Source of the DNA: Mycolicibacterium rhodesiae JS60
GTDB taxonomy: Bacteria; Actinomycetota; Actinomycetes; Mycobacteriales; Mycobacteriaceae
Assembly: GCA_000230935.2 (NCBI GenBank)
Contig: AGIQ01000001.1
Location: 1 to 64,000, forward strand
Reading direction: 5' to 3'
DNA: 64,000 bases
Position numbers and translations under genes: made by a program. The notes under the pieces were generated by a model. That model did not search any database, was not told the origin of the DNA, and was given only the letters and a program-made list of their open reading frames with translations. Shown one piece after another: positions 38,112 through 49,009 of this stretch (positions are counted from its first letter, which is position 1; each line of letters opens with the position of its first letter).

Positions 38112-39365
38112 TCAGGCGTACTCGAGCTCGTACGCCGCGTCGCGGTGGGCGAGGGAGTCGATGCCCTTTTCCTCTTCCTCCGCCGAGATTCGGATACCCA
38201 TCGTCTTCTTGATCGCGAAGGCGATGATGAACGAGACCACGAAGGAGTAGACGAGCACGGCACCCGCGGCCACTGCCTGGCGCCACAGCTGGTCGAAACC
38301 GCCGCCGTAGAACACGCCGCTGACCGCGCTCGGCATGCCGTCGCTGGCGAAGAAGCCGATCAGCAGGGTGCCGATGACGCCGCCGACGAGGTGGACGCCG
38401 ACCACGTCGAGTGAATCGTCGTAGCCGAACTTCGACTTCAGGCCTACCGCGTAGATGCAGATCGCACCGGCGATGGCACCGACGGCGATGGCGCCGAGTG
38501 GGGTAACGGCACCGCAGGCGGGGGTGATGGCGACCAGGCCGGTGATGGCACCGGAGGCCGCGCCGACGCCGGTGACGTGGCCGTCCTTGAACTTCTCGAC
38601 CGCCAGCCAGGCCAGGGTGGCCGCGCAGGTGGCGACGAACGTGGTGACCATGACGATCGAGGCCGAGTTGCCCGCGGTGAGCGCCGAGCCACCGTTGAAC
38701 GCATACCAACCGGCCCACAGCAGACCCGCGCCGAGCAGGGTCAGCGGGACGTTGTGCGGCTTGCGGAGCTGACCGAACATCGCGGACTTGCCGAGCACGA
38801 TCGCGACGGCGAGCGCAGCGGCACCGGCGTTGATGTGCACCGCGGTGCCACCGGCGAAGTCGACCGCGTGCAGCTTGTTGGCGATCCAGCCGCCGACCGA
38901 GTTCTCGGTGACCACACCGTCGAACGCGAACACCCAGTGCGCGACGGGGAAGTAGACCAGCACAGCCCAGATCGCCGCGAACAGCATCCACGCGCCGAAT
39001 TTCATCCGGTCAGCCGCAGCGCCCGAGATCAGGGCGACGGTGATGGCCGCGAACAGGGCTTGGAACAGCGCGAACAAACTAATCGGCAGTCCGGAGATGG
39101 TGGTTTGAGATTCCAGCAGGTCCTTCATGCCGGCGAACTCGGTGAAGCTGCCGACGAATCCGCCGTACGACGTGCCGAAGACCAGTGAGAAGCCGAACAG
39201 GACCCAGAGGACGCCGACGATGGCGACTGCGCCGAACGTCATCATCATCATGTTGGTCGAGCTCTTGACCGAGACCATGCCGCCGTAGAACAGCGCAAGG
39301 CCCGGAATCATCAGCGTCAGGCCGATGATGCAACACAGCATGAATGCCGTGGTCCCTGTATCCAT
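38112..39365 (-). CDS. amt: Ammonium transporter
   Basis: 417 residues with about 11 membrane helices. Conserved Amt motifs are present: DTGTTAFMLCC at the start, WVLFGFSLVFG, the FAGGTAVHINAG signature with the pore His, and VHLVGGVIGTLLIGFF with the second His. It conducts ammonium or methylammonium. No glnK or glnD follows, unlike the amtB-glnK-glnD operon of mycobacteria, so this is a second, cluster-specific transporter. GlnR-like half-sites lie 70-106 bp upstream. Confidence 0.92.
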   Translation of the reverse strand: MDTGTTAFMLCCIIGLTLMIPGLALFYGGMVSVKSSTNMMMMTFGAVAIVGVLWVLFGFSLVFGTSYGGFVGSFTEFAGMKDLLESQTTISGLPISLFALFQALFAAITVALISGAAADRMKFGAWMLFAAIWAVLVYFPVAHWVFAFDGVVTENSVGGWIANKLHAVDFAGGTAVHINAGAAALAVAIVLGKSAMFGQLRKPHNVPLTLLGAGLLWAGWYAFNGGSALTAGNSASIVMVTTFVATCAATLAWLAVEKFKDGHVTGVGAASGAITGLVAITPACGAVTPLGAIAVGAIAGAICIYAVGLKSKFGYDDSLDVVGVHLVGGVIGTLLIGFFASDGMPSAVSGVFYGGGFDQLWRQAVAAGAVLVYSFVVSFIIAFAIKKTMGIRISAEEEEKGIDSLAHRDAAYELEYA

Positions 39366-39433
39366 CTAAATCTCCTGCGAGGTGGGCGGCCCCTCCATGG
39401 TTGGGCCGTTCACCCGTAGTGAACTTTGTTTCT

Positions 39434-39471
39434 GTTACGTAGACCCCCTCGTGGTGTTGCCGACGCGTTAC
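39434..39471 (-). promoter_or_regulatory. Candidate GlnR box upstream of amt
   Basis: On the minus strand GTAAC, N6, GCAAC (39467-39471 and 39456-39460) fits the a/b half-site arrangement of actinobacterial GlnR. At the same 11-bp spacing a degenerate third position (39445-39449) and a further GTAAC (39434-39438) follow. GlnR activation of the homologous cluster in M. smegmatis is established as I recall it; binding at these bases is inference. Confidence 0.5.
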
Positions 39472-39502
39472 ACGTTGGCCCGTACGGCTACGCTGGCTGA
39501 CC

Positions 39503-39946
39503 ATGCACCGACGACCACGCTGGGTCCTCACCATCACCGTGGTCGTCATTGCGATCGGCGTCTGGGTGTGGTCGACGTGGTTCGACGGGCCGCCGGAGAA
39601 GTGCAAGCCGGTGATCGACTTCCTGAACTTCAATAGTTCGCAGGGGGCGAAGATCGAATCCAAAGGCAATGACGGTGTGCCGACGGTCGCCGAGGACGCG
39701 GCCTACCAGCAATGGGCTGACGGCCTGGCCGAGCGGGCCCAAAAGGTGACCGATCCCGCGCTGGCGGCACAGGTCACCGAGCTGGCCCAGCTGGCCAACC
39801 AGTTCGTCGCCGGGCTCCCCACGCTGCGGGCTCAAACCCAGTCGCGGGCCCCCGGTGCTCCCGCGCCGCCCCAGTTCTACGAAATGTCGCTACTCAGCGA
39901 CCGGATCGCCGCCAAGCAGGGGGACCTGAACAAGGCCTGTTCCTGA
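39503..39946 (+). CDS. Small membrane-anchored protein of unknown function
   Basis: 147 residues. A single hydrophobic helix (about 8-24) after an Arg-rich start, then an extracytoplasmic part with an early Cys (EKCKP) and a final Cys two residues from the end, which could form a disulfide. Predicted mostly helical with acidic and Gln-rich stretches. No family recognised. The last 57 bp overlap the convergent nitroreductase gene, an unusually long antisense overlap for two real genes. Confidence 0.6.
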   Translation: MHRRPRWVLTITVVVIAIGVWVWSTWFDGPPEKCKPVIDFLNFNSSQGAKIESKGNDGVPTVAEDAAYQQWADGLAERAQKVTDPALAAQVTELAQLANQFVAGLPTLRAQTQSRAPGAPAPPQFYEMSLLSDRIAAKQGDLNKACS

Positions 39947-40522
39947 CCAGTTGAGCACGAGCTGGTCCAGCGGTAGCCGCTCCCGCGGCCGGCCGTCGCG
40001 CTCGGCGATCTCCGGGGCCACCCGCGCATAGTCGCCGAGGGAGCCGACCGCGACCACCGCGAGCGCGCGCACTCCGTCCGGTAGTTCGAACGCCGCCCGG
40101 GCACCGTCGACGTCGAAGCCTGCCATCGGATGTGCGATCAGGCCACGGGCCACCGCCTCGACCGACAGGTTCGCGATCGCCGCACCCGCATCCACGGCGG
40201 AGTAGAGGGCCGTGCGGTCGTCTTCGCCCTGGTCGGCACAGACCAGGATCAGCGCGCTCGCGGCGTGGGCGTAGCTGTTGCCGCGGCGCAACAGACCGGC
40301 GATGGTGGTGAACGTCTCGTCTGTCCTGGCGCCGACGACGTACCGCACCGGCTGCCGGTGCCCCCAGGTCGCGGCCCAGCGAGCCGCCTCCAACAGCGCG
40401 ATCAACTGCTCGGAGGTGAGCGTCGCGTCGGGGTCGAACGCGCGCGGACTCCACCGGTCGGCGATCGGCGGGTGAATCGGCACCGCGGTCCGGGCGTGAC
40501 GGTCGCGGGGTTGGTCGGTCAC
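39890..40522 (-). CDS. Nitroreductase-family flavoprotein
   Basis: 210 residues. N-terminal SPRAF motif and [17 protein letters not shown], typical of FMN-dependent nitroreductase-like enzymes, plus [16 protein letters not shown] in the core and the C-terminal contact segment [10 protein letters not shown]. Substrate unknown. Divergent from ask. The C-terminus overlaps the convergent small gene by 57 bp. Confidence 0.78.
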   Translation of the reverse strand: MTDQPRDRHARTAVPIHPPIADRWSPRAFDPDATLTSEQLIALLEAARWAATWGHRQPVRYVVGARTDETFTTIAGLLRRGNSYAHAASALILVCADQGEDDRTALYSAVDAGAAIANLSVEAVARGLIAHPMAGFDVDGARAAFELPDGVRALAVVAVGSLGDYARVAPEIAERDGRPRERLPLDQLVLNWSGTGLVQVPLLGGDPVAE

Positions 40523-40611
40523 GGCCGCGACGTTACCGCCGATCGGGGCGGGAAAAGCAGGTGCTTCGACCCCTTATCCTTAGAGCCGACATCCGATCGA
40601 AAGGGAAGACA

Positions 40612-42914
<2,303 letters not shown>

Positions 42915-42921
42915 GGCTGAT

Positions 42922-42991
42922 CCCCCTTGCGCCGAAACCGACATTTGGGCGCGAAAGTGCGAGTCGTGTGCGCCATTTCGTCGATCTCGGC
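42922..42991 (-). repeat. 70-bp interspersed repeat, copy C
   Basis: Same orientation as copy A. It begins 7 nt after the asd stop codon and covers the first 22 codons of the next gene, including the TTG start and most of the signal peptide. Identical to copy B in the first 16 bases, in ACTCGCACTTTCGC and in TCGGTTT. Arms GCCGAAACCGAC and the complementary GTCGATCTCGGC can pair. Confidence 0.8.
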
Positions 42992-44078
42992 GTTGTTGCT
43001 GAGCCCGACCGCGGTCGCTGACCCGCCCAACCCGGCGCCCGATCCGATCCTGGCGCCGCTGGCCCCCGGTCAGGTGGTGCGGATCGGGCCGATCGCCGGC
43101 ACCGGCACACCGACTCGTGACTACGGCATCGGCGCCACCGATCTGTGCGAGTTCATGGAATTCCCAACCGAATTGTTGCAGATCTGCGGTGACAGCTTTG
43201 CCGGTCAGGGTGTCGGTTTCGGCGGCTGGTTCTCGCCGGTCGCGCTACGGGTTTCCGGCGACTCGGTCGACGATCCCGAGGGTGTGCGCTACACCGGAGT
43301 CACCGGCGTGGACAAGCCGCTGCTGGCCGACCCCGCACCTGCGGGCTCCTCGCAGCTGCCGGCCGGGGTGGTGTCGATCAATCGGCAGAATTATCTGTTG
43401 GTGACCACCACCAAAGACCTGGTGCCACAAACCTCTCGGTTGGTGAAAGCCGAAGCCGGGCAGGGTGGTTGGACCACCGTCGCCGGTTCGCAGCGCCCCG
43501 CGGCCTACGCGGGCGGACGCCAGACCCAGATCAGCGGCTACTACGATCCCATCCCTACACCGGACTCGCAGTCCGGCTGGGTGTACATCGTGGCCAACAA
43601 CTTTGACCGGTCCGGCCCGGCGGTGTTGTACCGTGCCACGCCGCAGACGTTCACGGATCGTTCGCGATGGCAGGGCTGGGCGGACGGCCCCGGTGGCGGG
43701 TGGAACAAGACGCCGACGCCGTTGTGGCCCGACAAGATCGGCGAGATGAGCATGCGCGAAGTCGACGGCAAGCCGGTGTTGTCCTACTTCAATGCCAGCA
43801 CCGGGAACATGGAGATCCGGGTGGCCTACGACCCGACCGGTTTGGGCACTGCCCCGGTGACGACGGTGGTACAGGCCGGCGCGTGGCCAGATCCGGTGGA
43901 GAGCCTGCCGTCACCCGATGACAACCGGCTGGCGCAGCCGTACGGCGGCTACATCTCGCCGGGTTCGACGCTCGACGAGGTGCGGGTGTTCATCAGCCAG
44001 TGGAACACGGCGCCGCGTGACCGAGCCCCCTATCGCGTGCTGCAGTTCGCGGTGAACCCGTTCAAACCGTGGGCATAG
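42927..44078 (+). CDS. Exported DUF4185 protein (Rv3707c-like)
   Basis: 383 residues from TTG; a GTG at 42957 would give 373 residues and also keeps a signal peptide. The hydrophobic core VVCAISSISALLL ends at AVAD. The rest has WFSPVALRV, QSGWVYIVAN and YLSYFNAST-type blades expected of a beta-propeller DUF4185 domain. Extracellular, function unknown. The signal peptide coding region is provided by repeat copy C. Convergent overlap of 17 bp with the next small membrane protein. Confidence 0.8.
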   Translation: MRRNRHLGAKVRVVCAISSISALLLSPTAVADPPNPAPDPILAPLAPGQVVRIGPIAGTGTPTRDYGIGATDLCEFMEFPTELLQICGDSFAGQGVGFGGWFSPVALRVSGDSVDDPEGVRYTGVTGVDKPLLADPAPAGSSQLPAGVVSINRQNYLLVTTTKDLVPQTSRLVKAEAGQGGWTTVAGSQRPAAYAGGRQTQISGYYDPIPTPDSQSGWVYIVANNFDRSGPAVLYRATPQTFTDRSRWQGWADGPGGGWNKTPTPLWPDKIGEMSMREVDGKPVLSYFNASTGNMEIRVAYDPTGLGTAPVTTVVQAGAWPDPVESLPSPDDNRLAQPYGGYISPGSTLDEVRVFISQWNTAPRDRAPYRVLQFAVNPFKPWA

Positions 44079-44283
44079 CAGGGTTCAAAAGCTTCGCTCG
44101 TATCCGCACTGCTTGAATTTGAGCAACTCCCACTAGTAACACCGGCCACAGCAATCCCGACGCCACGATCAATGGAATGCGGATCCGGTCGCGGACGGCC
44201 TCACCTGCGTGAAATGCCTCGGAGAACACCCAAGCCAGGAACATGAACAGCGGCATGCCGGTGGCATAGAGGTAGACCAGCAC
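44062..44283 (-). CDS. Small two-helix membrane protein
   Basis: 73 residues. Two hydrophobic helices (about 2-20 and 36-56) joined by a charged loop (EAFHAGEAVRDRIR), with basic residues after the second helix. The predicted hairpin topology and conserved-looking spacing suggest a real gene, but there is no recognised family. Its C-terminal coding end overlaps the DUF4185 gene by 17 bp in opposite orientation. Confidence 0.55.
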   Translation of the reverse strand: MLVYLYATGMPLFMFLAWVFSEAFHAGEAVRDRIRIPLIVASGLLWPVLLVGVAQIQAVRIRAKLLNPAMPTV

Positions 44284-44459
44284 CGTTCACGCTCCTTACA
44301 AGCAACCCCTGAGACATGGTCGCAAAGTTCGCTGACGCTGTCCAGTGGTACTAGCCGAACGGGCGCCCTGCCGATCGCCGCTGGCTTGAGCCGCCTTTCA
44401 TAGGCAACTCATAGGTGCGACCTAGCCCGCGCTGGGTCGCGGGCTCGCATCATCGATTC

Positions 44460-44897
44460 ATGACCGAAACACCTGAACAGGCCGACGAGCCCGCAACCAG
44501 CCCCGCCGCGACTCTGCCGCCGCCGGCCTGGCCACCGGCGTACGTCGCACCCGTCCCCGCTGCCAGCCGGCCCAACCGGCTGTATCAAGCCGTTGCGTGG
44601 GTGGCCATTGTCGCCGGAACGGTGTTCATCGTCGGGGCCGTGTTCTTCACCGGTTTCGCCCTTGGACGCCACAGTGGGGGCGGTGGCTGGCACCCTCACC
44701 ACGGCGGTGACGGAAACTCACAGCAATTTCACCACCGGGGCGGACCTGGAATGGGGCCCGGGATGGGACCGTGGGCTCCAATGGGTCCTGGCGGGCCCGG
44801 TGGACCCGGTGGTCCCAATGCCGGTCCCGGATTCGCACCGGGCGGCCCGGGTAACGCCGGCCCCGGCGCTACCGCCACCCCAACACCGCGGCCCTAG
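44460..44897 (+). CDS. Pro/Gly-rich single-pass membrane protein (Rv3706c region)
   Basis: 145 residues from the ATG at 44460. N-terminal disordered Pro/Ala/Glu segment (1-40), one membrane helix (about 44-66, [20 protein letters not shown]), then a His/Gly/Met/Pro-rich outer tail with GMGPGMGPW and GPGGPGGP runs. The His-Met tail might bind metal. Ends before a strong intrinsic terminator. Confidence 0.7.
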   Translation: MTETPEQADEPATSPAATLPPPAWPPAYVAPVPAASRPNRLYQAVAWVAIVAGTVFIVGAVFFTGFALGRHSGGGGWHPHHGGDGNSQQFHHRGGPGMGPGMGPWAPMGPGGPGGPGGPNAGPGFAPGGPGNAGPGATATPTPRP

Positions 44898-44912
44898 CGG
44901 TCGCCCCGAGCC

Positions 44913-44952
44913 GCCCCGCGCCCTCACCCCCCGAAGGGCGCGGGGCTTTCGG
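44913..44952 (+). terminator. Intrinsic terminator before katA
   Basis: A perfect 12-bp G/C stem (44913-44924 with 44935-44946), 10-nt loop, followed by TTTCGG. It lies 16 nt after the stop of the Pro/Gly-rich protein gene and insulates the catalase gene. Confidence 0.75.
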
Positions 44953-45022
44953 CTGTGATGGGACGGCGCTTGGCGGGTACACGCTCCTCGAACGCCCACA
45001 GCCGCAGAGAGGGGCACGAAAG

Positions 45023-46471
45023 ATGACAGAGAAGTACGCGACGACCGATGCCGGTGCACCGGCCCCGAGTTTCGAACACTCGCTGACCGTCGGGTCGGAC
45101 GGTCCGATTCTGCTTCAGGACCATTTCCTGATCGAACAGATGGCCAACTTCAACCGGGAGCGCATCCCCGAACGTCAGCCGCATGCCAAGGGCGGCGGCG
45201 CGTTCGGCTCGTTCGAGGTGACGCAAGATGTCAGTCAGTTCACCAGGGCGGCGGTCTTCCAGCCGGGCACCAAAACCGACATGGTGGCCAGATTCTCCAC
45301 TGTCGCCGGTGAGCGCGGCAGTCCAGACACCTGGCGCGACCCGCGGGGGTTCGCGCTGAAGTTCTATACCTCCGAAGGCAATTTCGACCTCGTCGGCAAC
45401 AACACCCCGGTGTTCTTCGTGCGGGACCCGATGAAATTCCAGAACTTCATCCGCTCCCAGAAACGCCTGCAGGCATCCAACCTCCGCGATCACCACATGC
45501 AGTGGGACTTCTGGACGCTGTCGCCGGAATCCGCGCATCAGGTCACCTGGTTGATGGGAGACCGTGGCATCCCCAAGACCTGGCGCAACATGAACGGCTA
45601 TTCCAGTCACACCTACAGCTGGATCAACGCCGCCGGCGAGTTGTTCTGGGTGAAGTACCACTTCAAGACGGACCAGGGCATCGAGTTCCTCACTCAAGAG
45701 GAAGGCGATCAGCTGGCCGGCAGTGACGGCGACTATCACCAGCGCGACCTGTACGAGTCGATCGAGGGCGGCAACTTCCCGAGTTGGACGCTGCACGTGC
45801 AGATCATGCCGTTCGAAGACGCCAAGACCTACCGGTTCAATCCGTTCGATCTGACCAAGGTGTGGCCGCACAGCGACTATCCGCTGCATGAAGTCGGTCG
45901 AATGACGTTGAACCGCAACGTCACCGACTATCACGCCGAGATCGAACAAGCCGCCTTCGAACCGAACAATCTGGTTCCCGGCACCGGTCTGAGCCCGGAC
46001 AAGATGCTGCTGGCGCGCGGCTTCTCCTATAGCGACGCACACCGGCACCGGCTCGGGGTCAACTACAAGCAGATCCCGGTCAACACGCCCAAAGTCGAGG
46101 TGCGCAGTTACTCCAAAGATGGTGCAATGCGCATCCGCAACGTCACCGACCCGGTGTATGCGCCGAATTCGATGGGCGGCCCGGAAGCCGATCCCGCGCG
46201 GGCGGCGGAGGCGCACTGGGTATCCGACGGCGACATGGTCCGCTGCGCGTACGCGCTGCGGGCCGACGACGACGATTGGGGCCAGGCGGGGACGATGGTC
46301 CGCGAGGTGCTCGACGACGACGCCCGAGATCGGTTGGCGCACAACATTATCGGACACGTTTCTCAAGGTGTGAAGGAGCCGGTGCTATCTCGGGTTTTCG
46401 AGTACTGGCGCAACGTCGACCCCGACCTCGGTAAGAAGATCGAAGAGGGGGTGCGCGGCACGACCGAGTAG
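45023..46471 (+). CDS. katA: Monofunctional haem catalase
   Basis: 482 residues, ATG with GGCACGAAAG upstream. Small-subunit (clade 3) catalase: catalytic His54 in [21 protein letters not shown], the catalytic Asn region [10 protein letters not shown] and the haem-ligand Tyr in [14 protein letters not shown]. Converts hydrogen peroxide to water and oxygen in the cytoplasm. Followed 9 nt later by a strong palindrome and the ohr gene, so the segment deals with peroxides. Confidence 0.95.
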   Translation: MTEKYATTDAGAPAPSFEHSLTVGSDGPILLQDHFLIEQMANFNRERIPERQPHAKGGGAFGSFEVTQDVSQFTRAAVFQPGTKTDMVARFSTVAGERGSPDTWRDPRGFALKFYTSEGNFDLVGNNTPVFFVRDPMKFQNFIRSQKRLQASNLRDHHMQWDFWTLSPESAHQVTWLMGDRGIPKTWRNMNGYSSHTYSWINAAGELFWVKYHFKTDQGIEFLTQEEGDQLAGSDGDYHQRDLYESIEGGNFPSWTLHVQIMPFEDAKTYRFNPFDLTKVWPHSDYPLHEVGRMTLNRNVTDYHAEIEQAAFEPNNLVPGTGLSPDKMLLARGFSYSDAHRHRLGVNYKQIPVNTPKVEVRSYSKDGAMRIRNVTDPVYAPNSMGGPEADPARAAEAHWVSDGDMVRCAYALRADDDDWGQAGTMVREVLDDDARDRLAHNIIGHVSQGVKEPVLSRVFEYWRNVDPDLGKKIEEGVRGTTE

Positions 46472-46480
46472 CGGCCGAAA

Positions 46481-46527
46481 TCGACATGAGGGTTGTGATG
46501 GCTGAATTTTCACGACCTTCATGTCGA
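46481..46527. repeat. Strong palindrome between katA and ohr (REP-like)
   Basis: Arms 46481-46498 (TCGACATGAGGGTTGTGA) and 46510-46527 form an 18-bp stem with two wobble pairs and an 11-nt loop. It is preceded by GGCCGAAA, like the outer arms of the 70-bp repeat, so it may be a second type of the same repeat family. It may also act as a transcription terminator for katA. Confidence 0.65.
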
Positions 46528-46553
46528 ACTCGCGGCCTGGCATGATCGGTTCC

Positions 46554-46982
46554 ATGAGCATCGAGGTCATCTACACCGCGGAATCGACGGCCAGCGGCGG
46601 GGGACGCGACGGACATGTGAAGTCTTCGGACGACCGGATAGATCTGGACACCCGGCCGCCCAAGGCGGCCGGTGGCAGCGGCGAGGGCACCAACCCCGAG
46701 CAGCTGTTCTCGGCAGGCTATGCGGCGTGCTTTCTGGGTGCGATCCAGGTGGTCGCTCGCATGGAGAAGATCGCGCTCGACGGTGCATCGGCCGTCACCG
46801 CGCAGGTCGGGTTCGGCAAGGACGCCGACGGCGGATACGGCATCAACGCGCGTCTCATCGGATATCTCCCCGGACTGCAGCAGGGGCAGGCCGAGGAGCT
46901 GATGGGCAAGGCGGATCAGGTGTGCCCGTACTCGAAGGCAACCCGCGGCAATATCGACGTCACTCTGACCGCCAAGGTCTGA
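46554..46982 (+). CDS. ohr: Organic hydroperoxide reductase (OsmC/Ohr family)
   Basis: 142 residues from the ATG at 46554; an earlier ATG at 46521 lies inside the palindrome and is unlikely. Ohr motifs: VIYTAESTASGGGRDG, the peroxidatic Cys in GYAACFLGA and the resolving Cys in VCPYSKATRGN. Reduces organic hydroperoxides with lipoylated proteins as electron donors. No OhrR-type MarR regulator is nearby. Confidence 0.88.
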   Translation: MSIEVIYTAESTASGGGRDGHVKSSDDRIDLDTRPPKAAGGSGEGTNPEQLFSAGYAACFLGAIQVVARMEKIALDGASAVTAQVGFGKDADGGYGINARLIGYLPGLQQGQAEELMGKADQVCPYSKATRGNIDVTLTAKV

Positions 46983-46987
46983 CCCCG

Positions 46988-47629
46988 ATGCGCACGACTG
47001 CCGCGACGGTGGCCGCGTTGATCGCCGGTGTTTGCCTGGCCGCTCCGGCCCAGGCTCGTCCGTCCGATCCGGGTGTGGTGTCCTACGCCGTGCTGGGCAA
47101 GGGGTCGATCGGCAATATCGTCGGCGCCCCGATGACCTGGGAAGCGGTGAATACCGACCCGGCACAGACGTTCTGGGTCGACCTCCCGGTCTGTAACAAC
47201 TGGGCGGATATCGGGCTGCCGGAGGTCTTCTTGGATCCCGACCTCGCGTCGTTCAACAGCGCTGTGACGCAGACGTCGGCGACCGACCAGAACCATCTGG
47301 TCAAGCAGGCCATCGGGGTATTCGCCACCGCCGACGCGGCCGCCCGCGCGTTCCATCGCGTCACTGACCGCACCGCCGGATGCGCCGGCCAGACCACCGC
47401 CATGCACCTCGACGACGGGACCACGCAGGTGTGGTCGTTCGGTGGCGCTTCGCCGACAGCGAACGACGCGGTCTGGGTCAAACAGGAGGTGGGCGCCGAT
47501 CGGCGCTGCTTCACGCAAACCCGGCTGCGCGAGAACGTGCTGTTGCAGGCAAAGGTCTGCCAGTCCGGCAACGGCGGGCCTGCGGTGAATGTGCTCGCCG
47601 GCGCCATGCAGAACACATTGGGCCAATAG
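46988..47629 (+). CDS. Exported sensor-domain (PknH_C-like) protein (Rv3705c-like)
   Basis: 213 residues from the ATG at 46988, 5 nt after the ohr stop. Signal peptide of about 21 residues ending AQA. Four Cys in the mature part (VCNNW, GCAGQ, RRCF, KVCQS) and the spacing match the mycobacterial sensor domain found at the end of PknH, where two disulfides hold a V-shaped cleft. Ligand unknown. Located before egtA, as Rv3705c is. Confidence 0.75.
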   Translation: MRTTAATVAALIAGVCLAAPAQARPSDPGVVSYAVLGKGSIGNIVGAPMTWEAVNTDPAQTFWVDLPVCNNWADIGLPEVFLDPDLASFNSAVTQTSATDQNHLVKQAIGVFATADAAARAFHRVTDRTAGCAGQTTAMHLDDGTTQVWSFGGASPTANDAVWVKQEVGADRRCFTQTRLRENVLLQAKVCQSGNGGPAVNVLAGAMQNTLGQ

Positions 47630-47710
47630 CCGTAACGAAGGGCCGGTTTGGGTACACGTCATCGACGTGTCAGCCGGGGATCGAGGAAATTTGTCGGTGC
47701 GGTCTGGAAG

Positions 47711-49009
47711 ATGGAAGCCATGACGTTCGTCGTCACATCTGCGCCGGGTCGAGCCCTCAGCGGCCCGGGGGCCGCGCAGCGCGTTCTGACCAGCTCGTCG
47801 TCGGCCGCATTGCACATCGCCGGGGCTTCTCTGGAGCACGGCCGGATCGGCCGGGTCGGTCTGGAACTCGAGGCTCACTGCTTCGATCTGCACGATCCGC
47901 GGCGCCGGCCGGGCTGGTCGGAGCTCAACGATGTGATCGCGACGGTGGGTCCGCTGCCCGGCGGCAGTGCCGTGACCGTTGAACCGGGCGGTGCGGTCGA
48001 ATTGTCCGGCCCGCCGGCCGACGGCCCGGTGGCCGCGATCGCCGCACTGGCCGCCGATCGCGAGGCCCTGTGTTCCGCGTTCGCCCAGGCCGGCCTCGGC
48101 CTGGCCCTGCTGGGCGCCGATCCGCTGCGACGTCCGCACCGGGTCAACCCGGGAGCCCGCTACCAGGCCATGGAACGGTTCTTCACCGCTTCCCGCACCG
48201 GGCGGGCGGGAGCGGCGATGATGACGTCAACCGCCTCGATCCAGGTCAATCTGGATGCCGGTCCCCGAGACGGCTGGGCCGAGCGGGTGCGGCTGGCTCA
48301 TGCGCTCGGCCCGACGATGATCGCGATCGCCGCCAACTCGCCGCTGCTCGCCGGGCGGTTCACCGGCTGGGTTTCCAGCCGTCAGCGGGTGTGGAGCCAG
48401 CTGGACTCCGCGCGCTGCGGACCGATCCTCGGCGCCAGCGGTGACGACCCGTGTACCGACTGGGCCCGCTACGCGCTCAAGGCGCCGGTGATGTTGGTGC
48501 ACACCCCGGACGCGGTGGCGGTGACCGAGCACGTGCCGTTCGCCGACTGGGCCGACGGTTTGGTGCTGCTGGGTAACCGCCGGCCCACGACCGCCGACCT
48601 CGACTACCACCTGACCACGTTGTTCCCGCCCGTTCGCCCACGGCGCTGGCTGGAGATCCGCTACCTCGACAGCGTGCCGGACGAGCTGTTGCCGGCGGTG
48701 GTGTTCGTGATGGTGACGCTGCTCGACGATCCGGTCGCCGCCGAGCTGGCAGCCGAAGCCGTCGAGCCCGTCGCCACGGCCTGGGATCTGGCCGCCCGCA
48801 TCGGCTTGGCCGACAACCGGCTCTACGAGGCCGCCAACCGCTGCGTGGCGGTGGCGGCCGACCGTGCGCCGGCGGAATTATTCGACTCGATGCAGCGGTT
48901 GGTGCAGAGCGTGGAGAGTGGCCGCTGCCCAGCCGACGATTTCGCCGACCAAGCCATTCGCAGTGGTATCGAGGGTGCCGTGCTGCAGATGGCAAGGGCG
49001 ACAGCGTGA
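47711..49009 (+). CDS. egtA: Glutamate-cysteine ligase EgtA
   Basis: 432 residues from the ATG at 47711; the next ATG (47720) gives 429. Glutamate-cysteine ligase GCS2-type fold: [11 protein letters not shown] near the N-terminus carries the ATP/metal Glu residues, and [13 protein letters not shown] is the second conserved segment. It makes gamma-glutamylcysteine, the sulfur donor for ergothioneine. First gene of a complete egtABCDE operon and overlaps egtB by 4 nt (GTGA). Confidence 0.92.
   Translation: MEAMTFVVTSAPGRALSGPGAAQRVLTSSSSAALHIAGASLEHGRIGRVGLELEAHCFDLHDPRRRPGWSELNDVIATVGPLPGGSAVTVEPGGAVELSGPPADGPVAAIAALAADREALCSAFAQAGLGLALLGADPLRRPHRVNPGARYQAMERFFTASRTGRAGAAMMTSTASIQVNLDAGPRDGWAERVRLAHALGPTMIAIAANSPLLAGRFTGWVSSRQRVWSQLDSARCGPILGASGDDPCTDWARYALKAPVMLVHTPDAVAVTEHVPFADWADGLVLLGNRRPTTADLDYHLTTLFPPVRPRRWLEIRYLDSVPDELLPAVVFVMVTLLDDPVAAELAAEAVEPVATAWDLAARIGLADNRLYEAANRCVAVAADRAPAELFDSMQRLVQSVESGRCPADDFADQAIRSGIEGAVLQMARATA

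Noticed and set aside
44924..46366. 480-codon minus-strand frame opposite katA
   Set aside because: Antisense shadow of a catalase gene whose active-site motifs are intact.
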